A stretch of 64,000 bases of DNA from assembly GCF_000746085.1 (NCBI RefSeq), contig NZ_JQKO01000008.1, forward strand, positions 62,001 through 126,000, given 5' to 3'. The position numbers were made by a program, and so were the translations under genes. The notes beneath the pieces were generated by a model, which did not search any database, had not been told where the DNA came from, and saw only the letters and a list, made by a program, of their open reading frames with translations. This DNA comes from Methylocapsa aurea. GTDB lineage: Bacteria; Pseudomonadota; Alphaproteobacteria; Rhizobiales; Beijerinckiaceae. Positions 11,132 to 20,285 of this stretch are shown here, in pieces (within the stretch, counting starts at the first letter, position 1; every line of letters begins with the position of its first letter).

Positions 11132-12943
11132 ATGGTTCAGCAAGCAATCGCAGATGTCACCGCCCGCATCCAAGAGCGCAGCCGCCCGAGCCGCGAGAAA
11201 TATCTTGGCCGGATCGAGGCCATGCGGCGGGAGGGCCCGCGCCGCGAGGGGCTTGGCTGCGCCAATCTCGCGCATGGGTTCGCCGCTTGCGGCGCGACCG
11301 AGAAACAGCGCTTGCACCAGGGGATCACGCCCAATCTCGCGATCGTAACCGCCTATAACGACATGCTCTCGGCGCATCAGCCCTATGAGCGGTTTCCCGC
11401 GATCATCAAGCGGGCGGCGCGCGAGATCGGCGCCGTCGCGCAGGTTGCAGGAGGCGTGCCCGCCATGTGCGACGGGGTCACGCAGGGACGCGCCGGCATG
11501 GAGCTGTCGCTGTTCTCGCGCGATGTGATCGCCATGGCGGCGGCGATCGCGCTGTCGCATGACATGTTCGACGCCGTGGCGTTTCTTGGCGTGTGCGACA
11601 AGATCGTGCCGGGCCTCGTCATCGCCGCGCAGGCCTTCGGACATCTGCCGGCGGTCTTCATTCCGGCCGGGCCGATGCCCTCCGGCATCCCGAACGAGAC
11701 CAAGGCGATGCTGCGCCAGAGCTACGCGGAAGGCAAAGCCTCGCGCGAGGATTTGCTCGAGGCGGAAGCCGCCTCCTATCATGCGCCCGGCACCTGCACA
11801 TTTTACGGAACCGCCAATTCCAACCAGATGCTGATGGAAACGATGGGCCTGCATCTGCCCGGCGGCTCATTCGTCAATCCCGATACGCCCTTGCGCGATG
11901 CGCTGACCGCCGCCGCCGCGCAACGGGCGCTGGCGATCACCGCGCTTGGCGAAGACTATACGCCAGTGGCGCAAATTCTCGACGAGCGCGCTTTCGTCAA
12001 CGGCATCGTCGCCTTGCATGCGACCGGCGGCTCGACCAATCACGTGATTCATCTTGTCGCCATGGCCCGCGCCGGCGGACTGATCCTGACGCTCGACGAT
12101 TTCGCCGATCTTTCGAAAGCAGTTCCCTTGCTGACCCGGATTTATCCGAACGGCGGCGCCGACGTGAATCATTTTACGAAGGCCGGCGGCACGGGCTTCC
12201 TCATCGGCCAATTGCTGGAGGCGGGCCTGTTGCATCCCGACGCGAAGACGATCGCCGGCCATGCGCTCGAGGGCTATGTCGTGGAGCCTTATCTCGACGG
12301 CGGCAGGCTCGCCTATCGCCCGGCGGCGGCGGCGAGCTCGGATCTTTCCGTGCTGCGTCCGGCGCGGCGGCCTTTTTCGCAGGATGGCGGCTTGAAGGTG
12401 CTGGAGGGCAATCTTGGCCGCGCGGTGATCAAATTGAGCGCGGTCGCCCCGGAGCGCCGCAAGCTGCGCGCGCCGGCGCGCATCTTCCACACTCAGGAGG
12501 AGGTGGAGGCCGCCTTCTGCGCCGGCGAGCTTAACCTCGATTTTGTCGCGGTGGTGCGCTTTCAGGGCGCGCGCGCCACCGGCATGCCGGAATTGCACAA
12601 GCTGACGCCGTTGCTGGCTTCGCTCATGGCGCAAGGGCATCAGGTGGCGCTGGTCACTGACGGGCGCATGTCGGGCGCCTCGGGAAAAGTGCCGGCCGCG
12701 ATCCATGTGAGCCCCGAGGCGCAGGATGGCGGGCCGATCGCGCGGCTGCGCGATGGCGACATCATCAGCCTCGACGCCGAGGCGGGCATGCTGATGGCGG
12801 AAGTTTCGGCGCAGGATCTGCAAGAGCGCGCCAATGCAAGCTGCGATCTTGAAGCCAACGCGCATGGCTATGGGCGCGATTTGTTCGAGCTCTTCCGCGC
12901 CCATGCGAGCGCGCCGGAATTGGGCGCGAGCGGGATCGTCTGA
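11132..12943 (+). CDS. edd: Phosphogluconate dehydratase
   Basis: Edd dehydrates 6-phosphogluconate to 2-keto-3-deoxy-6-phosphogluconate, the key Entner-Doudoroff step, with an iron-sulphur cluster. The 603-residue length is typical. Family stretches AYNDMLSAH, the cysteine-containing [11 protein letters not shown] and GVCDKIVPG, and the C-terminal [10 protein letters not shown] are all present, which separates it from the shorter IlvD. Only 47 bases separate it from zwf, so no room is left for a lactonase gene. Confidence 0.96.
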   Translation: MVQQAIADVTARIQERSRPSREKYLGRIEAMRREGPRREGLGCANLAHGFAACGATEKQRLHQGITPNLAIVTAYNDMLSAHQPYERFPAIIKRAAREIGAVAQVAGGVPAMCDGVTQGRAGMELSLFSRDVIAMAAAIALSHDMFDAVAFLGVCDKIVPGLVIAAQAFGHLPAVFIPAGPMPSGIPNETKAMLRQSYAEGKASREDLLEAEAASYHAPGTCTFYGTANSNQMLMETMGLHLPGGSFVNPDTPLRDALTAAAAQRALAITALGEDYTPVAQILDERAFVNGIVALHATGGSTNHVIHLVAMARAGGLILTLDDFADLSKAVPLLTRIYPNGGADVNHFTKAGGTGFLIGQLLEAGLLHPDAKTIAGHALEGYVVEPYLDGGRLAYRPAAAASSDLSVLRPARRPFSQDGGLKVLEGNLGRAVIKLSAVAPERRKLRAPARIFHTQEEVEAAFCAGELNLDFVAVVRFQGARATGMPELHKLTPLLASLMAQGHQVALVTDGRMSGASGKVPAAIHVSPEAQDGGPIARLRDGDIISLDAEAGMLMAEVSAQDLQERANASCDLEANAHGYGRDLFELFRAHASAPELGASGIV

Positions 12944-12949
12944 CCAGAG

Positions 12950-12999
12950 CATTTTTCGAGCGAAGCGGACGCCGGCTCGCGTTAAGAAAATGCGACAAA
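12950..12999 (-). repeat. TAGAGC-family repeat, half copy between edd and eda
   Basis: The stretch reads CAGAGCATTTTTCGAGCGAAG, then Gly-Cys-rich spacer, then CGCGTTAAGAAAATGCG. It matches the right half of the full element at 28766-28872 in reverse orientation. The inverted arms GCATTTT and AAAATGC can form a hairpin in the edd-eda leader. Confidence 0.75.
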
Positions 13000-13015
13000 T
13001 CGAAAGGCGCTGGAG

Positions 13016-13660
13016 ATGCGGTATCGGCACACCGAGGCGACCCTGGCGCTGATGCGGCGCCGGCCGGTCATTCCAGTCTTGAAGGTCGCCGATGTCGCGG
13101 CGGCGCTGGAGCAGGCGGCCGCGCTGATTGCGGGCGGCCTCCATGTGCTCGAAATCACTCTGCGCACGCCCGCCGCGCTCAAAGCCATCGCCGTGCTCGC
13201 CAAGGCGTTTCCCGAAGCGATCATTGGCGCCGGAACCATCATCGAGGCCGCCCAGGCCGAGGCGGCGGTCGAGGCCGGCGCGGGCTTCCTCGTCAGTCCG
13301 GGGACGACGCCGCGCCTCATCGAGGCGGCGCTGCGCTCGTCGGTCCCGTTTCTGCCCGGCGTCGCCTCGGCCTCCGAGGCCATGGCGCTTTTCGAGCGCG
13401 GATTCCGGGCGCTGAAATTTTTCCCCGCCGAGGCGGCGGGCGGCGCGAAATATCTTGCCGCGCTCGCCGGTCCCTTGCCCGATCTTGTTTTTTGTCCTAC
13501 CGGCGGCATCGATGCGCAAAAGGCCAAGGCCTATCTCGAGTTGGACAATGTCGCCTGCGTCGGGGGATCGTGGATGGTGGCGCGAGACATCCTCGACGCC
13601 CGCGATTTCGTTCGCGTCGAGGAACTGGCGCGACAGGCGACAGCTCTCGCGCGGCGATGA
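13016..13660 (+). CDS. eda: KDPG aldolase (2-dehydro-3-deoxyphosphogluconate aldolase)
   Basis: Eda cleaves KDPG to pyruvate and glyceraldehyde-3-phosphate and completes the Entner-Doudoroff pathway. In this 214-residue class I aldolase the base glutamate sits in VLEITLRT (Glu46) and the Schiff-base lysine in LKFFPAE (about Lys134). GTI and PTGGI phosphate-binding loops are intact. It lies downstream of edd, with a repeat element in the leader. Confidence 0.95.
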   Translation: MRYRHTEATLALMRRRPVIPVLKVADVAAALEQAAALIAGGLHVLEITLRTPAALKAIAVLAKAFPEAIIGAGTIIEAAQAEAAVEAGAGFLVSPGTTPRLIEAALRSSVPFLPGVASASEAMALFERGFRALKFFPAEAAGGAKYLAALAGPLPDLVFCPTGGIDAQKAKAYLELDNVACVGGSWMVARDILDARDFVRVEELARQATALARR

Positions 13661-13689
13661 TAACGCGCGATTTGGAATAGGAGAGCGCC

Positions 13690-14352
13690 ATGGCCATGAG
13701 CGAGGAATTCGCGCTCCGGCAATCGATTGTCGAGGCCTGCCGCCGGATGGACCGGCAAGGCATCAATCAGGGAACGGCGGGAAATATTTCGGCGCGCTGG
13801 AAAGGCGGCCTCCTGATAACCCCATCGGGCCTGCCCTATGAAGAGATGGCCGCCGACGACATCGTTTTCATGACCATGGATGGCGGCTACCAACACCCCT
13901 TGCCGGCGTCATCGGAATGGCGTTTCCATCGCGACATCTTGCGCCAGCGCCCCGAGGTGAACGCGGTGGTTCACGCGCATCCGCTTTATTGCACGGCCTT
14001 CGCGATGTGCGGGATGGAGATCCCGGCCGCGCATTATATGATCGCGGCGGCGGGCGGGCCGAGCATCCGCTGCGCCCGCTATGAAAGCTATGGCTCCCCG
14101 GAACTGTCGGTCGCGGCGCTGGAGGCGCTGGTCGATCGAAGCTGCGCGCTGCTTGGCAATCATGGGATGATCGCGACAGGTTCAGATCTCGCCGAGGCGA
14201 TGTGGCGCGCGCTCGAAGTCGAGACCTTGGCGAAACAATATGCGATCGCGCTTCAGATCGGAACGCCGCGCCTGCTGGCGGATGAGGAGATCGCCAAGAC
14301 GGTCGAAAAATTCAAGGATTACGGACTGCGGCGAAAGCCGCGCGTGGCGTAG
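13690..14352 (+). CDS. Class II aldolase/adducin family protein (FucA-like)
   Basis: The 220-residue protein has the zinc site of L-fuculose-phosphate aldolases: Glu76 in SSEWRFH, His95 and His97 in VVHAHP, and His158 in LGNHGM. In this family the substrate is a sugar 1-phosphate that is cleaved to dihydroxyacetone phosphate and an aldehyde, but some members are epimerases or decarboxylases. It sits 30 bases after eda and is probably co-transcribed, which suggests a role at the sugar-phosphate branch. The exact substrate cannot be read from the sequence. Confidence 0.85.
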   Translation: MAMSEEFALRQSIVEACRRMDRQGINQGTAGNISARWKGGLLITPSGLPYEEMAADDIVFMTMDGGYQHPLPASSEWRFHRDILRQRPEVNAVVHAHPLYCTAFAMCGMEIPAAHYMIAAAGGPSIRCARYESYGSPELSVAALEALVDRSCALLGNHGMIATGSDLAEAMWRALEVETLAKQYAIALQIGTPRLLADEEIAKTVEKFKDYGLRRKPRVA

Positions 14353-14371
14353 ATTTCTGTAGGGCGCATTT

Positions 14372-14445
14372 TGGAGCGGGCGAAGGGAATCGAACCCTCG
14401 TATGCAGCTTGGGAAGCTGCCGTTCTACCATTGAACTACGCCCGC
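14372..14445 (-). tRNA. tRNA-Gly (anticodon CCC)
   Basis: On the minus strand a 74-nt cloverleaf starts GCGGGCG and ends CGCCCGC plus T discriminator and an encoded CCA. The anticodon stem GCAGC/GCTGC encloses the loop TTCCCAA, giving anticodon CCC for codon GGG. The T loop GGTTCGATTCC is canonical. It lies in the short gap between the aldolase gene and ispE. Confidence 0.95.
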
Positions 14446-14573
14446 GAAACCATTCCCGCTCCCCTAAGGAGCGTGCTGGGAAGCTTAGCGCTTCGGCCAG
14501 TCCATTTCAATGGCTCTATAGTCTTGACGGAAAGTCATTGCCACAAGCGCTCTGGATCGAAGCAACTGCTGCT

Positions 14574-15515
14574 TTAATTCAAAACGCAGGTCTTGACCCA
14601 CCAGGCCGGATGGGCCTGCAGAATGGCTTTCTTCGCCCGCGCGGCGGTCCGGCAATCCTTGAAAATGGCGAAACATGTCGCGCCCGAGCCGGACATGCGG
14701 GCGAGGCGGCATCCGGGCGCGGCGGAAAGGACGGCGAGCACGTCGCCGATGATCGGCGCCAGCACACAAGCCGCCGCCTCCATGTCGTTGCGGCCTTTGC
14801 GCAAGGCCGAGATCAGCGCGTCGGCCGGCATTTTCGCGCAAAGCTCCGGATGTCCGCCGAAACGCGTCTTGGCGCCCGGCGCGATCTTCATCTGGGCGAA
14901 GACGCTTTTGGTCTCGAGCGGCTCGCCGGGATTGACGATGAGGCCGATCAGCGGAGGAAGCTCCAGCAATGGCCCAAGCTCGCCGCCGATCCCCGTCATC
15001 ATCCGGGCCCGCTTGGCGAGACAGACCGGCACATCGGCGCCCGTCTGCCGCGCGGCCTCGATCAAGCCCTCGTCCTCGATCGAGATCGCGTTGGCGCGGG
15101 CGAGAAGTCGAAGCGCCGCCGCCGCATCCGAGGAGCCGCCGCCAATTCCCGCCGCCACCGGCAGGCGTTTGACGAGATGGAAAGCGCCGAGCCGCGCGCC
15201 CGCATAGGCCTTGGAGAAATTGCGGGCGGCGCGCAGGACCAGATTATCGCCGAGAGCGCCGGAGGCGGGCGCGGTCGGACCTTCGATCGAAAGGCTCAAG
15301 GGCGCGCCCTCGACAAGAGAGAGATCGTCGCCGCCGCGCGAGAAGGCGACGAGGCTTTCGAGCGCGTGCCACCCATCGGTCTGGCGGCCGACAATGTGCA
15401 AGGTCAGATTGATTTTCGCGGGCGCGCGTTCGGTGAGGATGATAGGCAAGGCGGCCGCCGCGAATTTGCATTGAAGATGCGGCGACGGTCTCGAACCGGG
15501 GTCCAGGCGGAGCAA
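14574..15515 (-). CDS. ispE: 4-diphosphocytidyl-2-C-methyl-D-erythritol kinase
   Basis: IspE phosphorylates CDP-methylerythritol in the MEP isoprenoid pathway. The conserved start of the family (Arg-Ala-Pro-Ala-Lys-Ile-Asn-Leu) begins at about residue 30, and the GHMP-kinase ATP loop reads PVAAGIGGGSSDAAAAL. A second motif SGSGATCF is near the C-terminus. No ATG is available before the conserved part; the frame opens only after an upstream TAA, so translation must begin at TTG, either at 15515 (with GGCGGA upstream) or about 22 codons later. Start confidence is therefore low, gene identity high. Confidence 0.93.
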   Translation of the reverse strand: MLRLDPGSRPSPHLQCKFAAAALPIILTERAPAKINLTLHIVGRQTDGWHALESLVAFSRGGDDLSLVEGAPLSLSIEGPTAPASGALGDNLVLRAARNFSKAYAGARLGAFHLVKRLPVAAGIGGGSSDAAAALRLLARANAISIEDEGLIEAARQTGADVPVCLAKRARMMTGIGGELGPLLELPPLIGLIVNPGEPLETKSVFAQMKIAPGAKTRFGGHPELCAKMPADALISALRKGRNDMEAAACVLAPIIGDVLAVLSAAPGCRLARMSGSGATCFAIFKDCRTAARAKKAILQAHPAWWVKTCVLN

Positions 15516-15601
15516 ATTTCCGCCGCCGTCGACGCTGGGAGCGCATTACTTAGATTAAGACCGCGGCCGCGCGAACCAATATCGCTGCGCGGGGCGAGCG
15601 T

Positions 15602-17401
15602 TCACCCGCCGTTCTTATGCGGATCGGCTTCGGCGGCGGCGGGCTTTTCGTCCTCGTCGAGGCCGCGTTCGATCTTGCGCAGGATCTTGACCTTATCATC
15701 GGGTTCCGGATTGAGGTCGCGCGCGTGATTCCACTGGAACCGCGCTTCGAGTTTGCGGCCGACTTTCCAATAGGCGTCGCCCAGATGATCGTTGATCACC
15801 GGATCCGAGGCCTTCAGGTCGATCGCGCGTTCGAGTTCCTTGACCGCTTCGTCGTAGCGCCCCAGCTTGTAATTGGCCCATCCGAGGCTGTCGACGATGT
15901 AGCCGTCGGTTGGATGCAACTCGACCGCCCGGTGCAGCATGGTGAAGGCTTCGTCGAGGTTGATGCCTTGATCGACCCAGCTATAGCCGAGATAGTTCAA
16001 GACCAGCGGCTGATCCGGAAACAGCGCCAGCGCCTGTTTGAAATCGGCCTCGGCGAGCGGCCAATTCTTTTCCCGTTCATAGGAAATTCCGCGGAAGTAA
16101 TAGATCGGCCAATTGGCTTTCGCGGGTTTGGTCGATTCTTTCAACGCGCGGCTATAGGTGTCGACCGCCTCTGCATATTGCTTATGGGCGCGTTGCAGAT
16201 TGCCGAGCGCGGATAAGGCGTCATCGTTCTTTGGGTGCTCGTCGACGACGCGTTTCAAATAATTGGCGGAATCTTCCGGCCGGCCCATGGCTTCGAGAAT
16301 GAGGCCGGTCTGGATATCGGCGGTGGTGCGCAGCGGATCGCTCTCCCGCACCAATTCGTAGACGTCGATCGCCTGTTCGTTCTGTTTGATGCGTTCGTAT
16401 ATGTCGGCCAAGGTAATGATGGCGAGACTGTTTTGCGGCGCGAGATAAAGCGAAAGACGCAGATAGATCATCGCGGCGAGTTCATCGCCTTGCCGGCCGC
16501 CGGCGGCGCCAAGGCCATAGAGCACCTCGGCCGCGCCTTGCTCGGCATTCTTGATCAGCGGCTCAAGCGGTTTGCCGGCGCTCAAGTCCGCTCGCGCCGC
16601 TGCGATGATCGGATGGTTGGGGAGGATCTCGTCGAAGGCTTCGTAGATCTTGATCGCGTCGTTGCGGTCGCCGCGGCGGGCAAGGAAGCGGGCATAGGCG
16701 TCGACGAGGCGCAACGTATTCTTGTCGGCCTCATAGGCCGCCTTCATCCGTTTGGTCGCCTCAGCTGGATTCTTGGCGATATTGGCGATGAGTCCGGCAT
16801 GATAGTCGCGGAAAACGCCGAAACTCTCGTCGCGAAGCCGGTCGACGAGTTCGAGCGCGCGGCGGGTGTTCCCCTCGCCCTGGTAGCTCCATGCGGTGAG
16901 CAGCGTGGCGGTGATGTCGCGCTGTTGGCCGGACCCGCCCTTGGCGAATTGGGCTCGAGCGGCCGCGAACTGCCTTGCCTTGATAGCCTGAACGCCAAGC
17001 GCCAGATGGGCGAGGCTGTTGTCCGGCTCGCGGGCGATAAGACGGGTCGCGAGGCCGAAAGCCTCCGGCATGTTGCCATTCGAGACGGAGGCGACGAAGG
17101 CGCGCTCGATCAAGCGCGAATTGCGCGGATCGTACCGGAGCGCCTCGCGAAAAAAGGTCGCGGCGGCGACCGTATCGCGTTCGGCCCCGGCGACGAGCGC
17201 CGCGAGATAATTCCCGGCCGGGCTTTCCCCGACCTCGAAGGGAGCCGCGATCGCCAGGTTTTCCCTGGCCCGCGCTTGCACCGCATTGAGCGTCGCGGGA
17301 AATAGAAAGACCGCAAGAGCAGACAATATTGCAGCGCGCAAGGCGAGGCGGCGACGGCTCTGGCCGAGGGCCTTCCGGGCGAACTTAGACTCGAGCGACA
17401 T
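15602..17401 (-). CDS. Tetratricopeptide repeat protein, exported or membrane-anchored
   Basis: This 599-residue protein begins with a basic n-region and one hydrophobic segment (about 20-42), then TPR-type helices to the C-terminus. The most regular repeats lie at about 375-560, with GYSWVDQG and DSLGWANYKLGRYDEAV as clear units. It resembles the long TPR proteins found next to ispE in many Rhizobiales and thought to support envelope assembly. It has no enzymatic motif. The tail is rich in Glu/Asp/Ala. The 260-base gap upstream should hold its promoter. Confidence 0.8.
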   Translation of the reverse strand: MSLESKFARKALGQSRRRLALRAAILSALAVFLFPATLNAVQARARENLAIAAPFEVGESPAGNYLAALVAGAERDTVAAATFFREALRYDPRNSRLIERAFVASVSNGNMPEAFGLATRLIAREPDNSLAHLALGVQAIKARQFAAARAQFAKGGSGQQRDITATLLTAWSYQGEGNTRRALELVDRLRDESFGVFRDYHAGLIANIAKNPAEATKRMKAAYEADKNTLRLVDAYARFLARRGDRNDAIKIYEAFDEILPNHPIIAAARADLSAGKPLEPLIKNAEQGAAEVLYGLGAAGGRQGDELAAMIYLRLSLYLAPQNSLAIITLADIYERIKQNEQAIDVYELVRESDPLRTTADIQTGLILEAMGRPEDSANYLKRVVDEHPKNDDALSALGNLQRAHKQYAEAVDTYSRALKESTKPAKANWPIYYFRGISYEREKNWPLAEADFKQALALFPDQPLVLNYLGYSWVDQGINLDEAFTMLHRAVELHPTDGYIVDSLGWANYKLGRYDEAVKELERAIDLKASDPVINDHLGDAYWKVGRKLEARFQWNHARDLNPEPDDKVKILRKIERGLDEDEKPAAAEADPHKNGG

Positions 17402-17660
17402 GCGACCGTTTTTCCATGCGAGAGGAGAGGCTGATCACGCGGGGCCTGTCAGCGTTATTTCGATTCTAAACATGGCCCTTTTGCGTCTGCCGGGCAAGCC
17501 CATGGGTCGTTCGCCCCGGGACCATACAAGGATTTGAAGGGAACGGACTCTTGCCGGCGTCGAACCAAAGGCGCGTAAGCTTGAGCTTGGAGGCTTTTCC
17601 GGCTTGAGTCCGGCGCGCTGGGCAAAAAATGCGTTGCTCCACTTTGCGGAGCGCAATTCA

Positions 17661-18893
17661 TCAAGTCTGACCGGGCCGCAACTTGTAAAAAATATGGTGG
17701 CCAATGACATCCATTTTTTCAAGTCTTCTGGCCCAGCGCGGCCGGACGTAATTGGCGTGATAATGGGTGGAGCCGCCGACATCCGAAACATAGGTCTGGC
17801 CGTTGGTGACCTCTCCGGCGATCCGGACCGCCGTGCGCCAGGAGTCGGGGTCGCTGACGCGCAGCGACTTGCCCTCGCAGGCGAAAGTGAACTGGCAGGC
17901 TTTGTAGTGGCGCCGGTTCTGGTAAACGACCCCGCAGATCGACGCGGGATAAAGTCCGCTCGATACCCGATTCAAGACAACCTGCGCGACCGCCGCTTGT
18001 CCTTCCTCCGATTCGGAGCGGGCTTCGAAATAGATGGCTTCGGCGAGGCACCGCTTTTCCTGCGCCGCTTGATCCTGATCGATCAGCGAGGCGAAATTGG
18101 GCCGCGCGCCATTTTGCGGACTCTGGTTGAGGTTCGGCGCCGCGCCGCGCGGCAGGCCGTGGAGAACCGCGACTTCGACCGGCGTGGAATCGGCGGGGGC
18201 AGGGGTCGTCGAGCCAAGCGCCATAGCGCGGCGGACGGCGGGCGTCGCGCCTTGCAGGATGCGTTCGTTGATCGCCGCCGGGCGCATGGTCACGGCGCCG
18301 CCGTCCTGACGCGGCGAGGCGCCGGAGCCGGCGGTCGTCGGCGTTTCGCCATCGGGCCAGGGCTCGAAGAACGCGACGCTGTCGGGACCGGCGGCTTCGC
18401 CGTCGACCTCCGCGAAGCCGCCGGTCGGCCAGGCTTCATCATGAGCAAAAATAAGATCATGCGCGCGGAGATTGGCGAGACCGCCGGAGCGGCGCAGCCG
18501 CGTATCGAAAGTCGGCCGCAAACCGACGACTGGATCGCCTTTGCGGCTGCGGTCAAGCGCCGGAAACCTCCGCGCATTGCGCTTAAGGTCGGCGCGCGGC
18601 TCGATTTCGTCGGGCAAGCGCTTAAACTCGTCCGCCTCGCCAAGGACGAGGCTGGCCTTGCGCAAAAGCCGTCCCGCCTCGCCGGAAAGCCCGCCGAAGT
18701 CCCCGCGCAGCGATGGAGATTGCGCCGGAATCAGCTCCATTGGCGGCGGCGGCGCCCGAAATGCGAGGGGAGCGACCGAGGCGCCGGTCGCCGCTTCCTG
18801 GCCGGCGTCGGCGGGGATCGACACGGCGAGCGCCATGCCGAGCCACCAGGGCGCCACTGCCCCCATCGCCCAACCGATCCGCGAACTGCCCAT
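17661..18893 (-). CDS. SleB-type cell wall hydrolase
   Basis: The 410-residue protein has an N-terminal signal or anchor (about 8-30), a long low-complexity Pro/Ala/Arg linker, and a C-terminal Hydrolase_2 (SleB) domain at about 285-405. The catalytic-type motif EAIYFEARSE and the VVLNRV helix, plus GVVYQ and CQFTFAC, are conserved. In non-sporulating alphaproteobacteria these are lytic transglycosylase-like peptidoglycan hydrolases. A long repeat begins only 18 bases before the start codon, so its promoter must lie in or beyond that repeat. Confidence 0.88.
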   Translation of the reverse strand: MGSSRIGWAMGAVAPWWLGMALAVSIPADAGQEAATGASVAPLAFRAPPPPMELIPAQSPSLRGDFGGLSGEAGRLLRKASLVLGEADEFKRLPDEIEPRADLKRNARRFPALDRSRKGDPVVGLRPTFDTRLRRSGGLANLRAHDLIFAHDEAWPTGGFAEVDGEAAGPDSVAFFEPWPDGETPTTAGSGASPRQDGGAVTMRPAAINERILQGATPAVRRAMALGSTTPAPADSTPVEVAVLHGLPRGAAPNLNQSPQNGARPNFASLIDQDQAAQEKRCLAEAIYFEARSESEEGQAAVAQVVLNRVSSGLYPASICGVVYQNRRHYKACQFTFACEGKSLRVSDPDSWRTAVRIAGEVTNGQTYVSDVGGSTHYHANYVRPRWARRLEKMDVIGHHIFYKLRPGQT

Positions 18894-18910
18894 GCGCGTC
18901 CCACGCTCGC

Positions 18911-19062
18911 TTAGAGCATGTTCTCAAAAAAGTTGACCGACTTTTTCGATATTGAGGCATCGGATTTATCCGACGTCTCATAAGAACATGCCCCAACGCA
19001 TTGAATCTAAATGATTCCTCTTCGATCGGATGATTCCATCCGATCGTGAAGCGCTCCAGAGC
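18911..19062 (+). repeat. TAGAGC-family repeat, long (type A) copy
   Basis: The core runs from TTAGAGCATGTTCT to AAGAACATGC, with inner arms AAAAAGT/ACTTTTT and CATCGGAT/ATCCGACG. An outer module with GATCGGATGATTCCATCCGATC follows. It is the reverse complement counterpart of 5531-5676, and part of it recurs at 62147-62314. Confidence 0.8.
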
Positions 19063-19289
19063 CCTCTGGCAGGGCGTCGGCGAAAACGCTTCCCGATCCG
19101 GCCAGTTCGCCGTCAGACATATTGTTATTGGCGCTTAAGCTTGAGAACAGGTTACGGTGGGCGCTTCCCCTGCGTGCCAGAATGGGGCAGATTTGAAAAT
19201 TGCGTAGGGAGCAATTTGATTTCCGTTCCCGAGGCCTTCTGGCGCACGGCCTGATCTAAGCAAGCATATCTATTTTAGTAGCTAAAAAG

Positions 19290-19318
19290 TTGACATAAGC
19301 AGCTAGCACGCTTACAAA
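19290..19318 (+). promoter_or_regulatory. Sigma-70 promoter for the gene at 19350
   Basis: A perfect TTGACA at 19290-19295 is followed after 17 nt by TACAAA at 19313-19318. The predicted transcript would start near 19325, and AGGAGGG at 19339-19345 would be its SD. This is the cleanest housekeeping-type promoter in the window and fits an imported AT-richer gene. Confidence 0.65.
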
Positions 19319-19349
19319 GCCCTCATAATCTTCATGTCAGGAGGGTTGA

Positions 19350-19856
19350 ATGTACGTTGAATACGCCGGTTTAACCCATGAAGCTGCGACGCTCCTGGAG
19401 CGCTTTCGGCAAGCTCCAGATGAAACTAAATCAGACATTTTAGTAAGGGTGCTATCGCCGTTGCTGGTGCCGGTCAAAGTATCCGATTTCAGCGTCCTTG
19501 ATCTAGGCCAAGGCGTGCTGCTCCACGCCGGCGAGCGGCCTATGCTCTTTCTGTCGGATGGTTCCAAACGGAAGAGAAAACCAGATGCTGTCGCAGAAAT
19601 TCGTGAGGCGGGCTTTTATTTGGACGGTAAGAGAATCGAACCGTCCAAAGGGAGCGTTTTGCAGCCTGCAATGCGCATCGTCCAAGAGGCCAAAAATCAT
19701 CGCAATGACAAGGGTGAAATCATTTCCCTAAGCGCATGGCGGCAGTGGCACGTGATCCGTGAGGGGCGACTATTTTCAATGCTCGATTTGAAGGATCCTG
19801 CACTTGCTCGTAGACGGGGCGTCCGCGAATTAACTCTTGAAGACCTTGGGCTTTGA
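19350..19856 (+). CDS. Hypothetical protein in an AT-richer patch
   Basis: I do not recognise the family of this 168-residue soluble protein. The start is well supported by AGGAGGG five bases before ATG and the consensus promoter upstream. The sequence has no signal peptide or membrane segment; a basic cluster SKRKRKP lies in the middle and the C-terminal third (SAWRQWHVIREG, then a Leu/Asp/Arg-rich end) could be helical. Codon use is less GC-biased than in its neighbours, which suggests horizontal transfer. The next frame downstream is a broken gene on the same strand. Confidence 0.75.
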   Translation: MYVEYAGLTHEAATLLERFRQAPDETKSDILVRVLSPLLVPVKVSDFSVLDLGQGVLLHAGERPMLFLSDGSKRKRKPDAVAEIREAGFYLDGKRIEPSKGSVLQPAMRIVQEAKNHRNDKGEIISLSAWRQWHVIREGRLFSMLDLKDPALARRRGVRELTLEDLGL

Positions 19857-19908
19857 TTAACTTAAGTTAAATCGAGTTTTGGCATCCCCCATCATAGGAA
19901 AAAGGCTT

Positions 19909-20124
19909 ATGCACGAACATGATGATCCGGAAGCGTCCTATCGGAGGGGATAGCAGCAAGGAGCTGACGCCCTCTTGCGGGCGGTAATTGACCGGCTACC
20001 ACCGGGGTCGCGCATTGTCTTGGAGCCACTTGGCCATTGGGTTGGCTCCACTCTCTTCGACTGGCGCTACCTTGATCCGCAATCTGGTCGCGACGTTCGG
20101 CCACCGCTCCCGCCTTCAATTTAG
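19909..20124 (+). pseudogene. Small gene interrupted by an in-frame amber codon
   Basis: From ATG 19909 (AGGAAAAAGG just upstream) the frame reads 14 codons, hits TAG at 19951-19953, and then continues open for 56 more codons to TAG 20122-20124. The sequence around the break, Ser-Tyr-Arg-Arg-Gly-stop-Gln-Gln-Gly-Ala, looks like the common Tyr-Arg-Arg-Gly-Tyr-Gln-Gln-Gly motif with Tyr replaced by a stop (TAT or TAC to TAG). The rest is protein-like, with a Trp-Val and Phe-Asp-Trp-Arg-Tyr segment. The most likely reading is a recently inactivated small gene; readthrough cannot be excluded. Confidence 0.6.
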
Positions 20125-20285
20125 GATATTTTCGCTATTATTAGCCGGAACGGGTGTCCGCTGCTGCTTTTTAGAGTGAGCTACCGAATCGGAAACGCCG
20201 AAATTTCGATTCGGATGATCAAGTGTAGTGCGAAGATACCGGCTGCAATTTGGACCACCCATTCCGACCTTTGACGCAGGTCACT
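20125..20285. other. Possible insertion-sequence remnant
   Basis: The stretch contains spaced GATTCGG/GAATCGG and TTGGACCACCCATTCCGA words that resemble the multiple terminal repeats of IS21-type elements. No transposase frame remains. It borders the AT-richer patch and ends at the polyprenyl synthase stop. The assignment rests on recall of IS ends and is weak. Confidence 0.25.

Larger units (their letters stand above)
18894..19349. other. Intergenic region with repeat and AT-rich flank
   Basis: The left part is the type A repeat at 18911-19062. The right part (about 19100-19349) turns AT-richer than the surroundings and carries a consensus promoter and SD for the next plus-strand gene. No further gene is seen. 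Confidence 0.6.
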
